Shown: positions 1 to 9,900 of the stretch, in pieces | How the letters are laid out: every line of letters starts with the position of its first letter | Numbering within the stretch: the stretch's first letter is position 1 | Source: PBB1 sp040400875 | Lineage (GTDB): Bacteria > Pseudomonadota > Gammaproteobacteria > Burkholderiales > Burkholderiaceae_C | DNA: 38,440 nt | NCBI GenBank assembly: GCA_040400875.1 | Contig: JBBAPK010000027.1 | Coordinates: 1 to 38,440, forward strand | Direction: 5' to 3' | The notes under the pieces: generated by a model | The model's input: only the letters and a program-made list of their open reading frames with translations | Told to the model about the DNA's origin: nothing | Database searches by the model: none | Translations under genes and position numbers: made by a program

Positions 1-13
1 CCCCTCTCCCCTG

Positions 14-132
14 CCCTCTCCCGCGCAGCGGGAGAGGGAGCCAAGACACCAGCTCTCGCTGGCGGGAGATGGCAAATCAAATTCCCTCTCCCGCCACCCT
101 CACCCCTGCCCTCTCCCACAAGTGGGAGAGGG
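14..132. repeat. CCCTCTCCC/GGGAGAGGG intergenic hairpin repeats
   Basis: Two perfect inverted repeats are visible. One is at 14-38: 11-bp arms CCCTCTCCCGC and GCGGGAGAGGG around a 3-nt loop. The other is at 109-132: 11-bp arms CCCTCTCCCAC and GTGGGAGAGGG around AA. More CCCTCTCCC-type arms lie at 2-10 and 84-92. Such low-complexity hairpins are widespread between genes in Burkholderiales and Xanthomonadales. They may act as bidirectional terminators or be non-autonomous repeats. The stretch from the window start to the first gene holds nothing else recognisable except the leader of ppk2. Confidence 0.8.
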
Positions 133-230
133 GGCCAATGCAAGTTCTCACATGCAAAATTCACGAATCGGCCACGCAAACCGCCTAAGGTCTTGCAGGT
201 TCAACAACCCGTAACACTCAGGAGACTTGC

Positions 231-1160
231 ATGGATCTGCACGACGCCGAAACCATCCGCCGTATTCATCTCGATTTGCAGGACAGCTTTGACGAAGAAC
301 TCGAGCTCGAGCTCGAGGACCGCACGCTCGAGGCCGTCGCGGCCGGCCACAGCGGCGTCGAGGCGCCGTCACAGACCGAGCAGGACCGGCAAGACCGTGT
401 GCGCTACTTCCGCGAGCTGTTCCGTCTGCAAAGCGAGCTGGTCAAGCTGCAAAGCTGGGTGGTGGCCACCGGCCACAAGGTGGTGATCCTTTTCGAAGGC
501 CGGGATGCGGCGGGCAAGGGAGGGGTCATCAAGCGGATCACCCAGCGGCTCAACCCCCGCGTGTGCCGCGTGGCCGCGCTGCCGGCGCCCAATGATCGCG
601 AACGCACCCAGTGGTACTTCCAGCGCTATGCCAGCCATTTGCCGGCGGCCGGCGAGATCGTGCTGTTCGACCGCAGCTGGTACAACCGTGCCGGCGTCGA
701 GCGGGTGATGGGCTTTTGCACCGATGAGCAGTACGAGGAGTTCTTTCGCACCACGCCTGAGTTCGAGCGCATGCTGGTTCGCTCGGGCATTCAGCTGATC
801 AAGTACTGGTTCTCGATTTCCGACGAAGAGCAGAACCTGCGATTCCTGGGCCGCATTCACGATCCGCTCAAGCAGTGGAAGTTGAGCCCCATGGACCTGG
901 AGTCGCGCCGCCGCTGGGAGGACTACACCAAGGCCAAGGAAGTGATGCTCGAGCGCACCCACATCCCCGAAGCTCCGTGGTGGGTGGTGCCCGCAGTCGA
1001 CAAGAAAAAAGCGCGCCTGAACTGCATCAATCACCTGCTGAGCCAGATGCCCTACAAAGACGTGGAGCACCCGACCATCGTGTTGCCACCGCGCGAGCAC
1101 CACGACGACTACGTGCGGCATGCCGTGCCCCAGGAGATCCATGTGCCGCAGGTCTACTGA
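231..1160 (+). CDS. ppk2: Polyphosphate kinase 2 (PPK2 family, class I type)
   Basis: This 309-aa protein is predicted to be a cytoplasmic PPK2 enzyme that moves phosphate between inorganic polyphosphate and nucleoside diphosphates, mainly to make NTPs. A P-loop GRDAAGKGG lies at residues 90-98. The Walker B-type segment FDRSWYNRAG starts near residue 146, and the lid region around WKLSPMDLESRRRWEDY is present, so every PPK2 hallmark is intact. Length matches single-domain PPK2 proteins. The N-terminal 60 residues are acidic and include an ELELELE run encoded by repeated CTCGAG. The ATG follows AGGAGA by a few bases. The next gene, aat, starts 36 bp downstream. Exact substrate preference (ADP, GDP or NMP) cannot be read from the sequence, but class I is favoured by single-domain length and lid sequence. 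Confidence 0.93.
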   Translation: MDLHDAETIRRIHLDLQDSFDEELELELEDRTLEAVAAGHSGVEAPSQTEQDRQDRVRYFRELFRLQSELVKLQSWVVATGHKVVILFEGRDAAGKGGVIKRITQRLNPRVCRVAALPAPNDRERTQWYFQRYASHLPAAGEIVLFDRSWYNRAGVERVMGFCTDEQYEEFFRTTPEFERMLVRSGIQLIKYWFSISDEEQNLRFLGRIHDPLKQWKLSPMDLESRRRWEDYTKAKEVMLERTHIPEAPWWVVPAVDKKKARLNCINHLLSQMPYKDVEHPTIVLPPREHHDDYVRHAVPQEIHVPQVY

Positions 1161-1196
1161 CCTGGCGAGCCGCGCCAGCAAGCAGGCGGTCACCAC

Positions 1197-1937
1197 TTGA
1201 TCGCCTGGCTGCGCAGCGCGAGCGACCCGCTGCCCGACACCCGACAGGCATTGCCCGCCGACTCCGAGGCACCCGGCTTGCTGGCTGCGGGCGGCGAGTT
1301 GACGCCTGAGCGCTTGGCCGAGGCCTACTCCAAAGGCGTCTTTCCCTGGTACAGCGCAGGCCAGCCGGTGCTGTGGTGGGCGCCCGATCCGCGCATGGTG
1401 CTGTGGGTGGCCGAGTTCAAGCTGAGCCATTCGCTGCGCAAGACACTGTCTCGCTTTGCCCGCACGCCCGGCTGCGAAGTGCGCATCGACAGCGCCTTTG
1501 AACGCGTGATCGGTGCCTGCGCATCCACCCCGCGCGAGGGGCAAGACGGCACCTGGATCGTGGACGACATGGTGCGCGCCTACAGCCGCTGGCATGCGCT
1601 GGGCACCGCCCACAGCTTCGAGAGCTGGGTCGACGGCGAACTCGTTGGTGGCCTGTACGGCGTGGGCATCGGCGGCATGTTCTTTGGCGAGTCGATGTTC
1701 GCGCACCGCACCGATGCCTCGAAGATCGCGCTGGCCGCGCTGATCTGCTTTTGCCGCGAGCACGGCATCGATCTGATCGACTGCCAGCAACGCACCGGCC
1801 ACCTGGCTTCAATGGGCGGGCGCGAACTGCCAAGGGGCGATTTTGAAACCGCCGTCGCACAGCGTGCGGCACGCCCAGCGCCGCAAGGCTGGACCTATCA
1901 TCAGCGCTTCTGGAAACACCTCCTGCCGCCCCCGTGA
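1197..1937 (+). CDS. aat: Leucyl/phenylalanyl-tRNA-protein transferase
   Basis: Aat transfers Leu or Phe from aminoacyl-tRNA to N-terminal Lys/Arg of proteins, marking them for ClpS/ClpAP under the N-end rule. The 246-aa protein shows family hallmarks in order: GVFPWY followed by LWWAPDPRMVL, a central GGLYGVGIGGMFFGESMF segment, and C-terminal IDCQ...HLASMGGRELPR. The chosen start is a TTG at 1197, because the protein then begins MIAWL, matching the usual family N-terminus, and no ATG or GTG fits. The stop overlaps the GTG start of bpt by 4 bp (GTGA), so the two transferases are probably translationally coupled. Identification is firm; the TTG start is the least certain part. Confidence 0.95.
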   Translation: MIAWLRSASDPLPDTRQALPADSEAPGLLAAGGELTPERLAEAYSKGVFPWYSAGQPVLWWAPDPRMVLWVAEFKLSHSLRKTLSRFARTPGCEVRIDSAFERVIGACASTPREGQDGTWIVDDMVRAYSRWHALGTAHSFESWVDGELVGGLYGVGIGGMFFGESMFAHRTDASKIALAALICFCREHGIDLIDCQQRTGHLASMGGRELPRGDFETAVAQRAARPAPQGWTYHQRFWKHLLPPP

Positions 1938-2710
1938 CAAGCCCGAAAGAGCTCCCGCTGGCGTCGCTTCAGTTCTACGCGACGGCCCCCTATACCTGCA
2001 GCTACGTCCCCAACCGGATGGCGCGTTCGCAGGTGGCCACGCCCAGCCATCTGATCCAGGCCGATGTGTATTCGGGTCTGGTGGCCAACGGCTTTCGGCG
2101 CAGCGGCATGTTCACCTACCGGCCCTACTGCGACAACTGCCGCGCCTGCGTGCCGCTGCGCGTACCGGTGGTCACCTTCGAACCCACGCGCAGCCAGCGT
2201 CGCGCCTGGAAAGCGCACCAGCACCTTGAATCGCGCGTGCTGCGCCTGGGCTTCACGCCCGAGCACTACCAGCTCTTTTTGCGCTACCAGGCCAGCCGGC
2301 ACAGCGGCGGCGGCATGGACAACGACAGCATCGATCAGTACTCGCAGTTCTTGCTGCAAAGCCGCGTCAATTCAAGGCTGGTCGAGTTTCGCGAACCGGC
2401 CGATCCGCAAAACCCCGAGCAGCTTGGGGCGCTGAAGATGGTGTCGGTCCTCGACATCCTGAACGACGGGCTGTCGGCGGTCTACACCTTTTACGAACCC
2501 GAAGAACACACCAGCTACGGCACCTTCAACATCCTGTGGCAAATCGAGCAAACGCGCCAACTCGGACTGCAGCACCTGTACCTGGGCTACTGGATCGCAG
2601 CCAGCCCGAAAATGTCCTACAAGGCGCAGTTCAAGCCCAACGAGCATCTGATGAATGGCCGCTGGGTGAGCGAACCGGCCCCACCCGCAGACAAGACGCC
2701 AGCGGCCTGA
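1934..2710 (+). CDS. bpt: Aspartate/glutamate leucyltransferase (Bpt)
   Basis: Bpt transfers leucine from Leu-tRNA to N-terminal Asp or Glu. It is the bacterial relative of eukaryotic ATE1 arginyltransferase and feeds substrates to the same ClpS degradation route as Aat. The 258-aa protein carries the cysteine-bearing N-terminus YTCSYVPNRMAR, the CDNCRACVPLRVPV segment, and the acyltransferase-fold region ending in LYLGYWIAASPKMSYK. These are all typical of the family. It starts with GTG at 1934 inside the aat stop (4-bp overlap). In related genomes pyrD often follows; here an unknown 134-aa gene follows after 72 bp. Confidence 0.95.
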   Translation: MTSPKELPLASLQFYATAPYTCSYVPNRMARSQVATPSHLIQADVYSGLVANGFRRSGMFTYRPYCDNCRACVPLRVPVVTFEPTRSQRRAWKAHQHLESRVLRLGFTPEHYQLFLRYQASRHSGGGMDNDSIDQYSQFLLQSRVNSRLVEFREPADPQNPEQLGALKMVSVLDILNDGLSAVYTFYEPEEHTSYGTFNILWQIEQTRQLGLQHLYLGYWIAASPKMSYKAQFKPNEHLMNGRWVSEPAPPADKTPAA

Positions 2711-2782
2711 ACAGCCGCGCCCAAGCCCACAGCGCGTGGCAACATCCAACCCTTTTTTGCAAACCTCAAGAGAACACCCCAA

Positions 2783-3187
2783 ATGGAACCGGACACTGAA
2801 ACTGAAAACGTCGCACCCCTGCACTGCTATGGCGTCAAGGATGCGCTGCTGGCCGACGACAAGAGCTCGGTGCTGATCGAGCTGATTCTTGAAAACGGCC
2901 AGATCTTCCCGCTGGAGCTCGACGAAGAAGGCATCGACCTGATGTCGCGCATCGTGCTGTCATCGGCCAAGGCCATGGGCACCCAGCAGGAAGACCGGCC
3001 GCCCCTGCGCGACACCGTGCCCAGCGCATCGGTGCAAATGGACGCCGACGAGGTGCTCGTGCGCGCCAACGCCGACGGCCCGGTCATGGTGCTGCGCGTG
3101 GGCTCCATCGACATCACCGTGAAGCTGCCCAACCAGGTGCTCGCCAACGCCATGGCAGTGGCAGTGTCCAGCGGCGGCAATGCCTGA
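2783..3187 (+). CDS. Hypothetical protein, 134 aa
   Basis: I do not recognise this protein. It is acidic, has no signal peptide or membrane segment, and is probably cytoplasmic. An alternating hydrophobic pattern in residues 28-50 and again in the last 45 residues (MVLRVGSIDITVKLPNQVL) suggests two small beta-rich units. The ATG is preceded by AAGAGAA at good spacing. Codon use, with strong G/C at third positions, matches the neighbours, so the gene looks real. It is followed 30 bp later by the DUF1415 gene and may be co-transcribed with the aat-bpt unit. Confidence 0.7.
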   Translation: MEPDTETENVAPLHCYGVKDALLADDKSSVLIELILENGQIFPLELDEEGIDLMSRIVLSSAKAMGTQQEDRPPLRDTVPSASVQMDADEVLVRANADGPVMVLRVGSIDITVKLPNQVLANAMAVAVSSGGNA

Positions 3188-3217
3188 ACGCCCGGTCGTT
3201 CTGCGGCGCAAGCAGCA

Positions 3218-3778
3218 GTGACCGACAGCGACATCGCCTGCGCCGAGACCCTGGCCTGGGTCGACCGGGCGGTGATCGGTTTGAACCTGTGCCCCTTCGC
3301 CCGCGCCGTGCGGGCGAAGTCGCAGTTGCGCTGCGTGGTGAGCCACGCCACCGATCCCGAAGCGCTGTTGCACGCGCTGTGCGACGAGGTGCAGCGGCTG
3401 CTCGCGGCCGACGCAGCGCAATGCGAGACCACCTTGCTGGTGCACCCCGACGTGCTCCACGACTTCGCTGAGTACAACGACTTTCTTGACGTGGCCGAAG
3501 CCGCGCTCGAATCCCTGGGCTGCGAAGGCGTGCTGCAACTGGCGAGCTTTCACCCCGACTATCAGTTCGCCGGCACCGAGTCCGACGACGTGACCAACGC
3601 CACCAACCGCTCGCCCTACCCCACGCTGCACCTGCTGCGAGAAGCCAGCATCGACCGCGCCGTGGCGGCTTTTCCTGAAGCTGCCGAGATCTACGAAGCC
3701 AACATGCTCACGCTGCAAACGCTGGGGGATGCCGGCTGGCAGACTTTGCGCGAGCAGTGCCGCCGCGACGCGGCCTGA
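3218..3778 (+). CDS. DUF1415 family protein
   Basis: The 186-aa protein matches the DUF1415 family from memory. It has an N-terminal GLNLCPFA cysteine motif near residue 22, a central FLDVAEAAL helix, the conserved FHPDYQFAG segment, and NRSPYPTLHLLREAS near the C-terminus. It is cytoplasmic and its function is unknown; the conserved Cys, His and Asp residues could form an active site, but this is inference. The start is GTG at 3218, giving MTDSDIACAETLAWVDRAVIGLN, which fits the usual family beginning. It lies 30 bp after the preceding unknown gene. Confidence 0.85.
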   Translation: MTDSDIACAETLAWVDRAVIGLNLCPFARAVRAKSQLRCVVSHATDPEALLHALCDEVQRLLAADAAQCETTLLVHPDVLHDFAEYNDFLDVAEAALESLGCEGVLQLASFHPDYQFAGTESDDVTNATNRSPYPTLHLLREASIDRAVAAFPEAAEIYEANMLTLQTLGDAGWQTLREQCRRDAA

Positions 3779-3959
3779 GCGCAGCGCGCCGGCCGGCGCG
3801 CCACCCACTCAAGAACGAACACCCTTCACCGATAAAGGCTGGGGCGGGTGTGAAAACCCACCTTCAGTCCACCGAGGGCGTCTGGTGTCCATCCCCCAGA
3901 TCCATGTGGCAGTTTTGATCTGCGTCACTGCACACGCGCAAGCCAGAGAGCATGGAGTC

Positions 3960-6935
3960 ATGACAACGCCAACGCCTGAAAGTCCCTTGGAAGCCCTGCT
4001 GGAGGCCGCAGGTGATCTGGCTTTCCACCTCAATGGCAGCGCGGACATCACCCACGCCGCAGGGCTGAACCGAACGCCGGGCTTAGCCCATCTGGCCCAC
4101 GGCCACCATTCATTTTTCGATCTATTCCCCGAGCAGGCCCACACCGCGGTGCGCGAAGCCTTCGAGAGCGCCATCCGCGCGTGCCGGCGGGTGACGCTGC
4201 AAGCACAACTGCGAGCCGAGTTCGGCACGCACTTCGAGTGGCTGCTGAGCGGCTACGACACGGGCACCAAGCGCGGCGTGATGGCGGCCGGTCACCGGGT
4301 CGGGCCCGCGGATTCAAGCGGCCATGGCAATGGCACCCACGATGCCCTGACCGGGCTGCCCAACCGCATGCTCTTGCAAGACCGATGCGAACGCGCGATC
4401 GAGCTCGGCGTTCGGCACGATTCGAGCTTTGCCCTGCTGCTGCTTGACCTCAAGGCATTCACCAAGGTGAACGAGGCCCTCGGCATCAAGGCGGGCGACG
4501 ATCTGCTGCGCCAGGTCTCGCAAAGGCTGGTCAGTCATGTGCGAGCCAGTGACACCGTGGCGCGCATCGGGCCGGACGAATTTGCGCTGCTGCTGCCCGA
4601 CATGGCCGACCCCGAGAACATGATGACGCTCAGCCGCAAGTTGATGGCCCTGATCGAGACCGTGTTCGTTGTGGATGACACCGAGGTGCACCTCAGCGCC
4701 TCAATGGGTTTCGCTCTGCATCCCGTCCACGGCATCACGCATGAGGCCTTGCTCAACCACGCCACGGTGGCGCTGAAGCAAGCCAAACAAGCCGGTGGCG
4801 GGCGCTGCGTCATGTTCGATCAGGCTTCGCGCACCGATGCGCGCACCTTGCTCACGCTGGAAAGCGCCTTGCACCAGGGCGTGGCCAACGGCGAGCTGTA
4901 TTTGCACTACCAGCCGCTGGTCGACATCACCGGCAAGATCTACGGAGCCGAAGCGCTGATGCGCTGGAACAAGGGCGGCACGACGCCGGTGTCGCCCACT
5001 CAGTTCATTCCGGTGGCCGAAGAGTGCGGCCTCATTCAGTTGCTCGGAAGCTGGGCGCTGAAGGCAGCCACCGCCGGCATCGCACGCATCAACCGCGACC
5101 ACGGCACCGAGCTGACGATCTCGGTCAATGTCAGCCCCAGGCAGTTCCGCAGCGCCAACTTCATGCAAAGCGTCACCGACGCACTGGCGTTTTCGGGCTT
5201 GCCGGCGCACTTGCTTCAGCTCGAGATCACCGAGGGCCTCCTGATGACCGATCCCGAGGCCGCCGCACGGCTGCTCAGCAAGCTCACCGATGCCGGCATG
5301 CAAATCGCCATCGATGACTTCGGCACGGGCTATTCATCGCTGGCTTACCTCAAGCGGTTCAGCCTGTCTTCGCTGAAGATCGACCGCAGCTTCGTCAAGG
5401 ACCTGCCCGCGCCCAAGGACCTGGCGATCTGTCGCTCGGTCTTTTCGATGAGCCGCGAACTGGGCCTGAAAAGCGTGGCCGAGGGGGTCGAAACCGAAGA
5501 GCAATGGCACATCCTGCGCGACGCGGGCTGCGATGCGATTCAGGGCTACTTCTTTGGCAAGCCGCAGTCACTCGAGCAGTTCGANNNNNNNNNNNNNNNN
5601 NNNNNNNNNNNNNNNNNNNNNNNNNNNNNNNNNNNNNNNNNNNNNNNNNNNNNNNNNNNNNNNNNNNNNNNNNNNNNNNNNNNNACGCAGCGCGTGCTGC
5701 GCTTGGCCAACAGCGCCATGTACAACGTGTTCGGCGGCGAAGTCACCTCGGTCACCCGTGCGGTGCAGGTGCTCGGCGTGCAGACCGTGGCGCATCTGGC
5801 CTTGGGTCTGAAGGTCATGGAATCCATGGACCGCAGCCGCCCGTCTTCGGCGGCCACGCTGGCCGAAATGCAAAAGTCGGTCCTCGCCGGGTTCATGGGC
5901 CGTCAACTGGCCGGTGGCAGCGCGTCCACCAAGGAATCCGAAGCCGCCGCGGTGTGCGCCGTGCTTATGGGGCTGGGCCGCATGCTGGTGTGCTTTTACA
6001 TGCCCGAGTCGTGGAGCCGCATCCAGGCCGAGGCCATCGAGTCGGCGTCTGAACAAGAAGCGGCGATTGCCGAGCTGGGTGGCAGCTTTACGGACATCGC
6101 TCAGCTCATGACCCGGCGCTGGGGCCTGCCGCCGTCGCTGACCAACTGCCTGCAAGCGTGCGTGCCCGAAAACGGCAGCGGCCCGGCCACCCATGAAGGG
6201 CGCCTGAGCATGCTGGCCACCGCGGCCACCGAGTGCGCCCGCGTGCTGCATGCCCAACCTGACGACCACGACGAGGCCGTGAGCGCTGTGGTGGAGGTGT
6301 TTGCCGCCCCGCTTGGCCTTGACGCCGTGGCCATGGGCGCGGCCATACGCTCAGCGCGCAGCGCGGCCCAGGAACACTTCGCCGTGCAGCCCAGCGCGCT
6401 GGTGCAGCCCGTGTCCGGCAGCGACCGCCAAGACCGCCTGCTGCGCGGTTTCAGGCAACTGCAGCAAGCCGCAGCGTCGGCCACCCCGACCAAGCTGCTC
6501 AGCCTCGCGCTCGAATACCTTCACGAACACTTCCAGGCCAGCCGCAGCTTTTGCTTTGTGGGCGCGCACAAGACCTACCGCGCCCGTGTCGGTCTGGGCA
6601 GTGGTGCCACCGCGCTGCTGCCAGCGCTGCACTTCGAGATCGAGCAACGCCCCGACGTGTTCAATGCGGTGCTGGGCAACGGCAAGGCGCTGTTTGTCGA
6701 GGATGCGCTCTCGGCCAGCCTGCGCGACAAGCTGCCGCCATGGTGGCTGGGCCACCTGAACGACGCCAAGGGGTTTTGCGTGGTCCCGATCAAGCTCGAC
6801 AACCACGCGCTGGGCTTGCTGTACTTCGACTGGGTGGCGCCGGTGGCCGCACCGCGCATGGACACCGTGCACACGCGCACGCTGGGACAGGTCAGCGACC
6901 TGCTGGTGTCGCGCTTCGCAAAGGAACGCGGCTAG
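3960..6935 (+). CDS. GGDEF-EAL protein joined across an assembly gap to HDOD-GAF sequence
   Basis: The start chosen is the ATG at 3960, preceded by GGAG. The first 120 residues look like a PAS-type sensor. A GGDEF domain follows (DALTGLPNR at 128) whose active-site loop reads GPDEF at 204-208, so cyclase activity is doubtful. The EAL phosphodiesterase domain is well conserved: EALMRW from residue 331, IDDFGTGYSSL near 450, AEGVETEEQ near 507. The frame then enters 100 N. After the gap it reads as the middle of an HDOD domain (LRLANSAMYN), a helical middle, and a GAF-like C-terminus (FCFVGAHKTYRARVGLG). Only 34 codons of N separate the end of EAL from the HDOD LANS motif, which is short for a complete HDOD N-terminus. 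The gap length is therefore probably a placeholder, and two genes could be hidden here. Role: c-di-GMP signalling. Confidence 0.7.
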   Translation: MTTPTPESPLEALLEAAGDLAFHLNGSADITHAAGLNRTPGLAHLAHGHHSFFDLFPEQAHTAVREAFESAIRACRRVTLQAQLRAEFGTHFEWLLSGYDTGTKRGVMAAGHRVGPADSSGHGNGTHDALTGLPNRMLLQDRCERAIELGVRHDSSFALLLLDLKAFTKVNEALGIKAGDDLLRQVSQRLVSHVRASDTVARIGPDEFALLLPDMADPENMMTLSRKLMALIETVFVVDDTEVHLSASMGFALHPVHGITHEALLNHATVALKQAKQAGGGRCVMFDQASRTDARTLLTLESALHQGVANGELYLHYQPLVDITGKIYGAEALMRWNKGGTTPVSPTQFIPVAEECGLIQLLGSWALKAATAGIARINRDHGTELTISVNVSPRQFRSANFMQSVTDALAFSGLPAHLLQLEITEGLLMTDPEAAARLLSKLTDAGMQIAIDDFGTGYSSLAYLKRFSLSSLKIDRSFVKDLPAPKDLAICRSVFSMSRELGLKSVAEGVETEEQWHILRDAGCDAIQGYFFGKPQSLEQFXXXXXXXXXXXXXXXXXXXXXXXXXXXXXXXXXXTQRVLRLANSAMYNVFGGEVTSVTRAVQVLGVQTVAHLALGLKVMESMDRSRPSSAATLAEMQKSVLAGFMGRQLAGGSASTKESEAAAVCAVLMGLGRMLVCFYMPESWSRIQAEAIESASEQEAAIAELGGSFTDIAQLMTRRWGLPPSLTNCLQACVPENGSGPATHEGRLSMLATAATECARVLHAQPDDHDEAVSAVVEVFAAPLGLDAVAMGAAIRSARSAAQEHFAVQPSALVQPVSGSDRQDRLLRGFRQLQQAAASATPTKLLSLALEYLHEHFQASRSFCFVGAHKTYRARVGLGSGATALLPALHFEIEQRPDVFNAVLGNGKALFVEDALSASLRDKLPPWWLGHLNDAKGFCVVPIKLDNHALGLLYFDWVAPVAAPRMDTVHTRTLGQVSDLLVSRFAKERG
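5585..5684. other. Assembly gap, 100 N
   Basis: Exactly 100 undetermined bases, a conventional placeholder length. The gap begins just after the EAL domain and ends inside an HDOD domain, so domain order and gene boundaries across it are unknown. Confidence 0.99.
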
Positions 6936-6959
6936 CGCGAACCTACTCGGCAGCGGCCC

Positions 6960-9900
6960 TCAGCCGCCACCAAGCGGCTTGAAGAGTTCGTCGAAATCCT
7001 GCGCGGTGAGCGCCGCCGAGCCGGCCACACCCGACAGCAGCGAGTCGGCCAGGCCGGACTTGCGGGCTTGCAGCTCGAGCATCTTTTCTTCGACCGTGCC
7101 GCTGGCCACCAGCTTGTAGACGAACACCGGCTTGCCCTGCCCGATGCGGTAGGCGCGATCGATGGCCTGCTGTTCGACGGCGGGGTTCCACCACGGGTCG
7201 TAGAGGATGACGGTGTCGGCCGCCGTCAGGTTCAGACCCACGCCGCCGGCCTTCAGGCTGATCAGGAAGACCGGGGCGGTGCCCTCCTGGAACTCGCGCA
7301 CCACATCGCCGCGATGCTCGGTTTCGCCGGTGAGCTTGAGGTAGTCCAGCCCCAGGCGTGCCAGTTCGGGCTCGATCAGCGCCAGCATTTCGGTGAACTG
7401 CGAAAACACCAGAATGCGCCGGCCCTCTTCGGCCAGCGTTGACAGCAAATCGCACAGCAGCTCGAGCTTGGCCGACGAGGCGGCCGTTTGCTGCGTCTGG
7501 GCCGCCGCAGCGGGATCCCTGAACTTCAGCAGCCGCGGGTCGCAGCACACCTGACGCAGCTTGAGCAAGGCGTCGAGCACCACGATCTGGCTGCGCGCCA
7601 GACCCTGCTTGGCGATGGCTTCGCGCAGCTTGCTGTCCATGGTGGCGCGCACCGTCTCGTACAGATCGCGCTGGATGCCGTCGAGCTCGACTCTCAGCAG
7701 CGTCTCGGTTTTTTCCGGCAGGTCCTGCGCCACCTGGAGCTTGGTGCGCCGCAAGATGAAAGGCCGCACACGGCGCGCGAGGTGATTGGCTTGCTGCGTG
7801 TCCTGGCGCTTTTCGATGGGGGTGCGGTAGTGCTCGCGGAACTGGGTCTCGCTGCCGAGCAGCCCCGGGCTCACGAAGTCCATCAGGCTCCACAGTTCGC
7901 CCAGGTGGTTTTCGAGCGGCGTACCCGACAGGCACAGGCGGTGACGCGCATCGAGCGCCTTCAATGCCACCGTGGCCTGGCTGCGGCTGTTCTTGATGCG
8001 CTGCGCTTCGTCGAGCACCAGGTAGTGCCAGCGGTAGTCGACGAGCACGGGCATGTCGCGCACCGCCAGCGGGTAGCTGGTGACCACCACGTGGGCGCTG
8101 GCGATGCCGCTGAAATGCTGACTTCGGTATTTGCCGTGCAGCACCAGCACGCGCAATTGCGGCGTGAAGCGCGTGGCTTCTGCCAGCCAGTTCTCGAGCA
8201 GGCTGGTGGGTACCACCACCAGGCTGGGGCGGTCCAGGCGGCCGGCGTCGAGCTCGTTTTGCAGCAGCGCCAGCGTTTGCAGCGTCTTGCCCAGTCCCAT
8301 GTCGTCGGCCAGCACGCCGCCGAAGCCGGCACGGCGCAAAAAGTCCATCCACGCCAGACCATCGACCTGGTAGGGCCGTAACTGCGCATGCACATGAGGC
8401 GATACCGTCACCGCAGGCAGCGGCTCGCCCACCCGCAGCGAACGCAGCTGTTCGAGCAGCCTGTCGAGCGAGGGCGGCGCGCGCACCACCACCCCGGCCG
8501 ACAGCAGCTCGAGCGCACCCAGCTCGTAGCGCGACACCCGGGGCTCGCTCGCGCTGAAGCCGCTGCTGCCGAACACGCCGCGCAGCCACGCCACCAAAGG
8601 CGCCACGCGGGACACCGGCAGCCGCAGCAGCCGCTCGCGGCGCAACTTGGAGGAATTGCGCCAGGCAGGCACCGAGGGGTCAACCTCTTCAGGCCATGGC
8701 AAGAGCACCTCGCCTTGCGGATCGCGCATCGAGGCCTCGAGCTTGAGCCAGCCGGCTTGCACCAGCCCAACCAGCAGCGGCACCAGATCCACCGGCGTGC
8801 CGGCCACGCTGACCTTCAGTCCGATGCGAAACCAGTCGGTGCCGCTGCCCGGCATCTCGTCGAGGCTGAGCTCGAAATCGTCGGTCTCGAACACCTCGAA
8901 CGGAAAATCGTCTGAACGCTCGACCACCCAGCCCTCGTCTTGCAGCGCGGGGATGTCGCGGCTGAGCAGCATCGGCCACTGATCGCGCGCGGCGGGCACG
9001 AGCATCAGCTGGCCGTCTTCGAGCGCGGGCGGCAGCGCCGCCGACTGGAGCCGTCCGGCCTTGAGCGCGGCCATGCGGTCCAGCGCAAAGGCCGCCACAC
9101 GGCTCCAGGGTCGCAATTCGAGTTGCTCGAACAAGGCTTGCACGGCGACCGCCTCGGCCTGCGCGTCGCGCCGAAAGCGCATCAGCTGCGTGTGGGCCGG
9201 GCGGCTCGGGTCGGGCTGTTCGATGAAGGCCACGTCGGAGGCCCCGGCCGGAAAGTTGAAATCGACCGACGGCGCCGTGCTGCGCGACGCACCCGAGGCC
9301 GTCACCCGGTATCGCAACACCAGCTGCGCCGCGGCTTGCCGCAGGGGCTGACCGGCCGGCGGGGGTCGCTGGTGACCTTCGAGCCAGGCCTCGGACGGTA
9401 CGTTGGGGCAGGTCAGCAGCTTGAGCACCGGCTGCAGCGTGAGCTCGCCAAGTTCTTCGAGCTTGGGCGCATGGCGCTCGGGCAAAGGCAGCATCACCTG
9501 ATGGGCCAGGCCCACCGAGCGCAGGCGCTCGACCAGCGCGGGCAAGGCCTGCGACGACACCGCGGGCATGCCGGCCAGCCAGCGAATCACCGGCGCGCCC
9601 AGATTCGACGACGACACATCGGCCGGACGCATCGTGGCCAGCCCGCGCGCATCGCGCAGCAGCACATGGGGCTCGGGCAGCAGCACCAACGATTGCACTT
9701 CGGTGCCGGCTTCGAGGCTCACCGCATCCCAGCGGGTGCGCCACATCTCGTCGGTATCGGCTGACCAGCACAGCTGCAACGGCAGCGGCTCGTCGAGCCA
9801 GGCCAGTGGCTCGCCAGGCGGCGTGGCGGGACGGCCATCGGCGTCATCGACCAGCCAGCACGACCCCGACTGCACCAGTTGCCTGAGCGTGGCCGCGCAG

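Noticed and set aside
1..140. CRISPR array
   Set aside because: Repeats are short G/A- or C/T-rich hairpins without regular spacing or unique spacers.
369..1802. 477-codon minus-strand frame opposite ppk2 and aat
   Set aside because: Spans two unrelated real genes on the other strand and has no domain resemblance.
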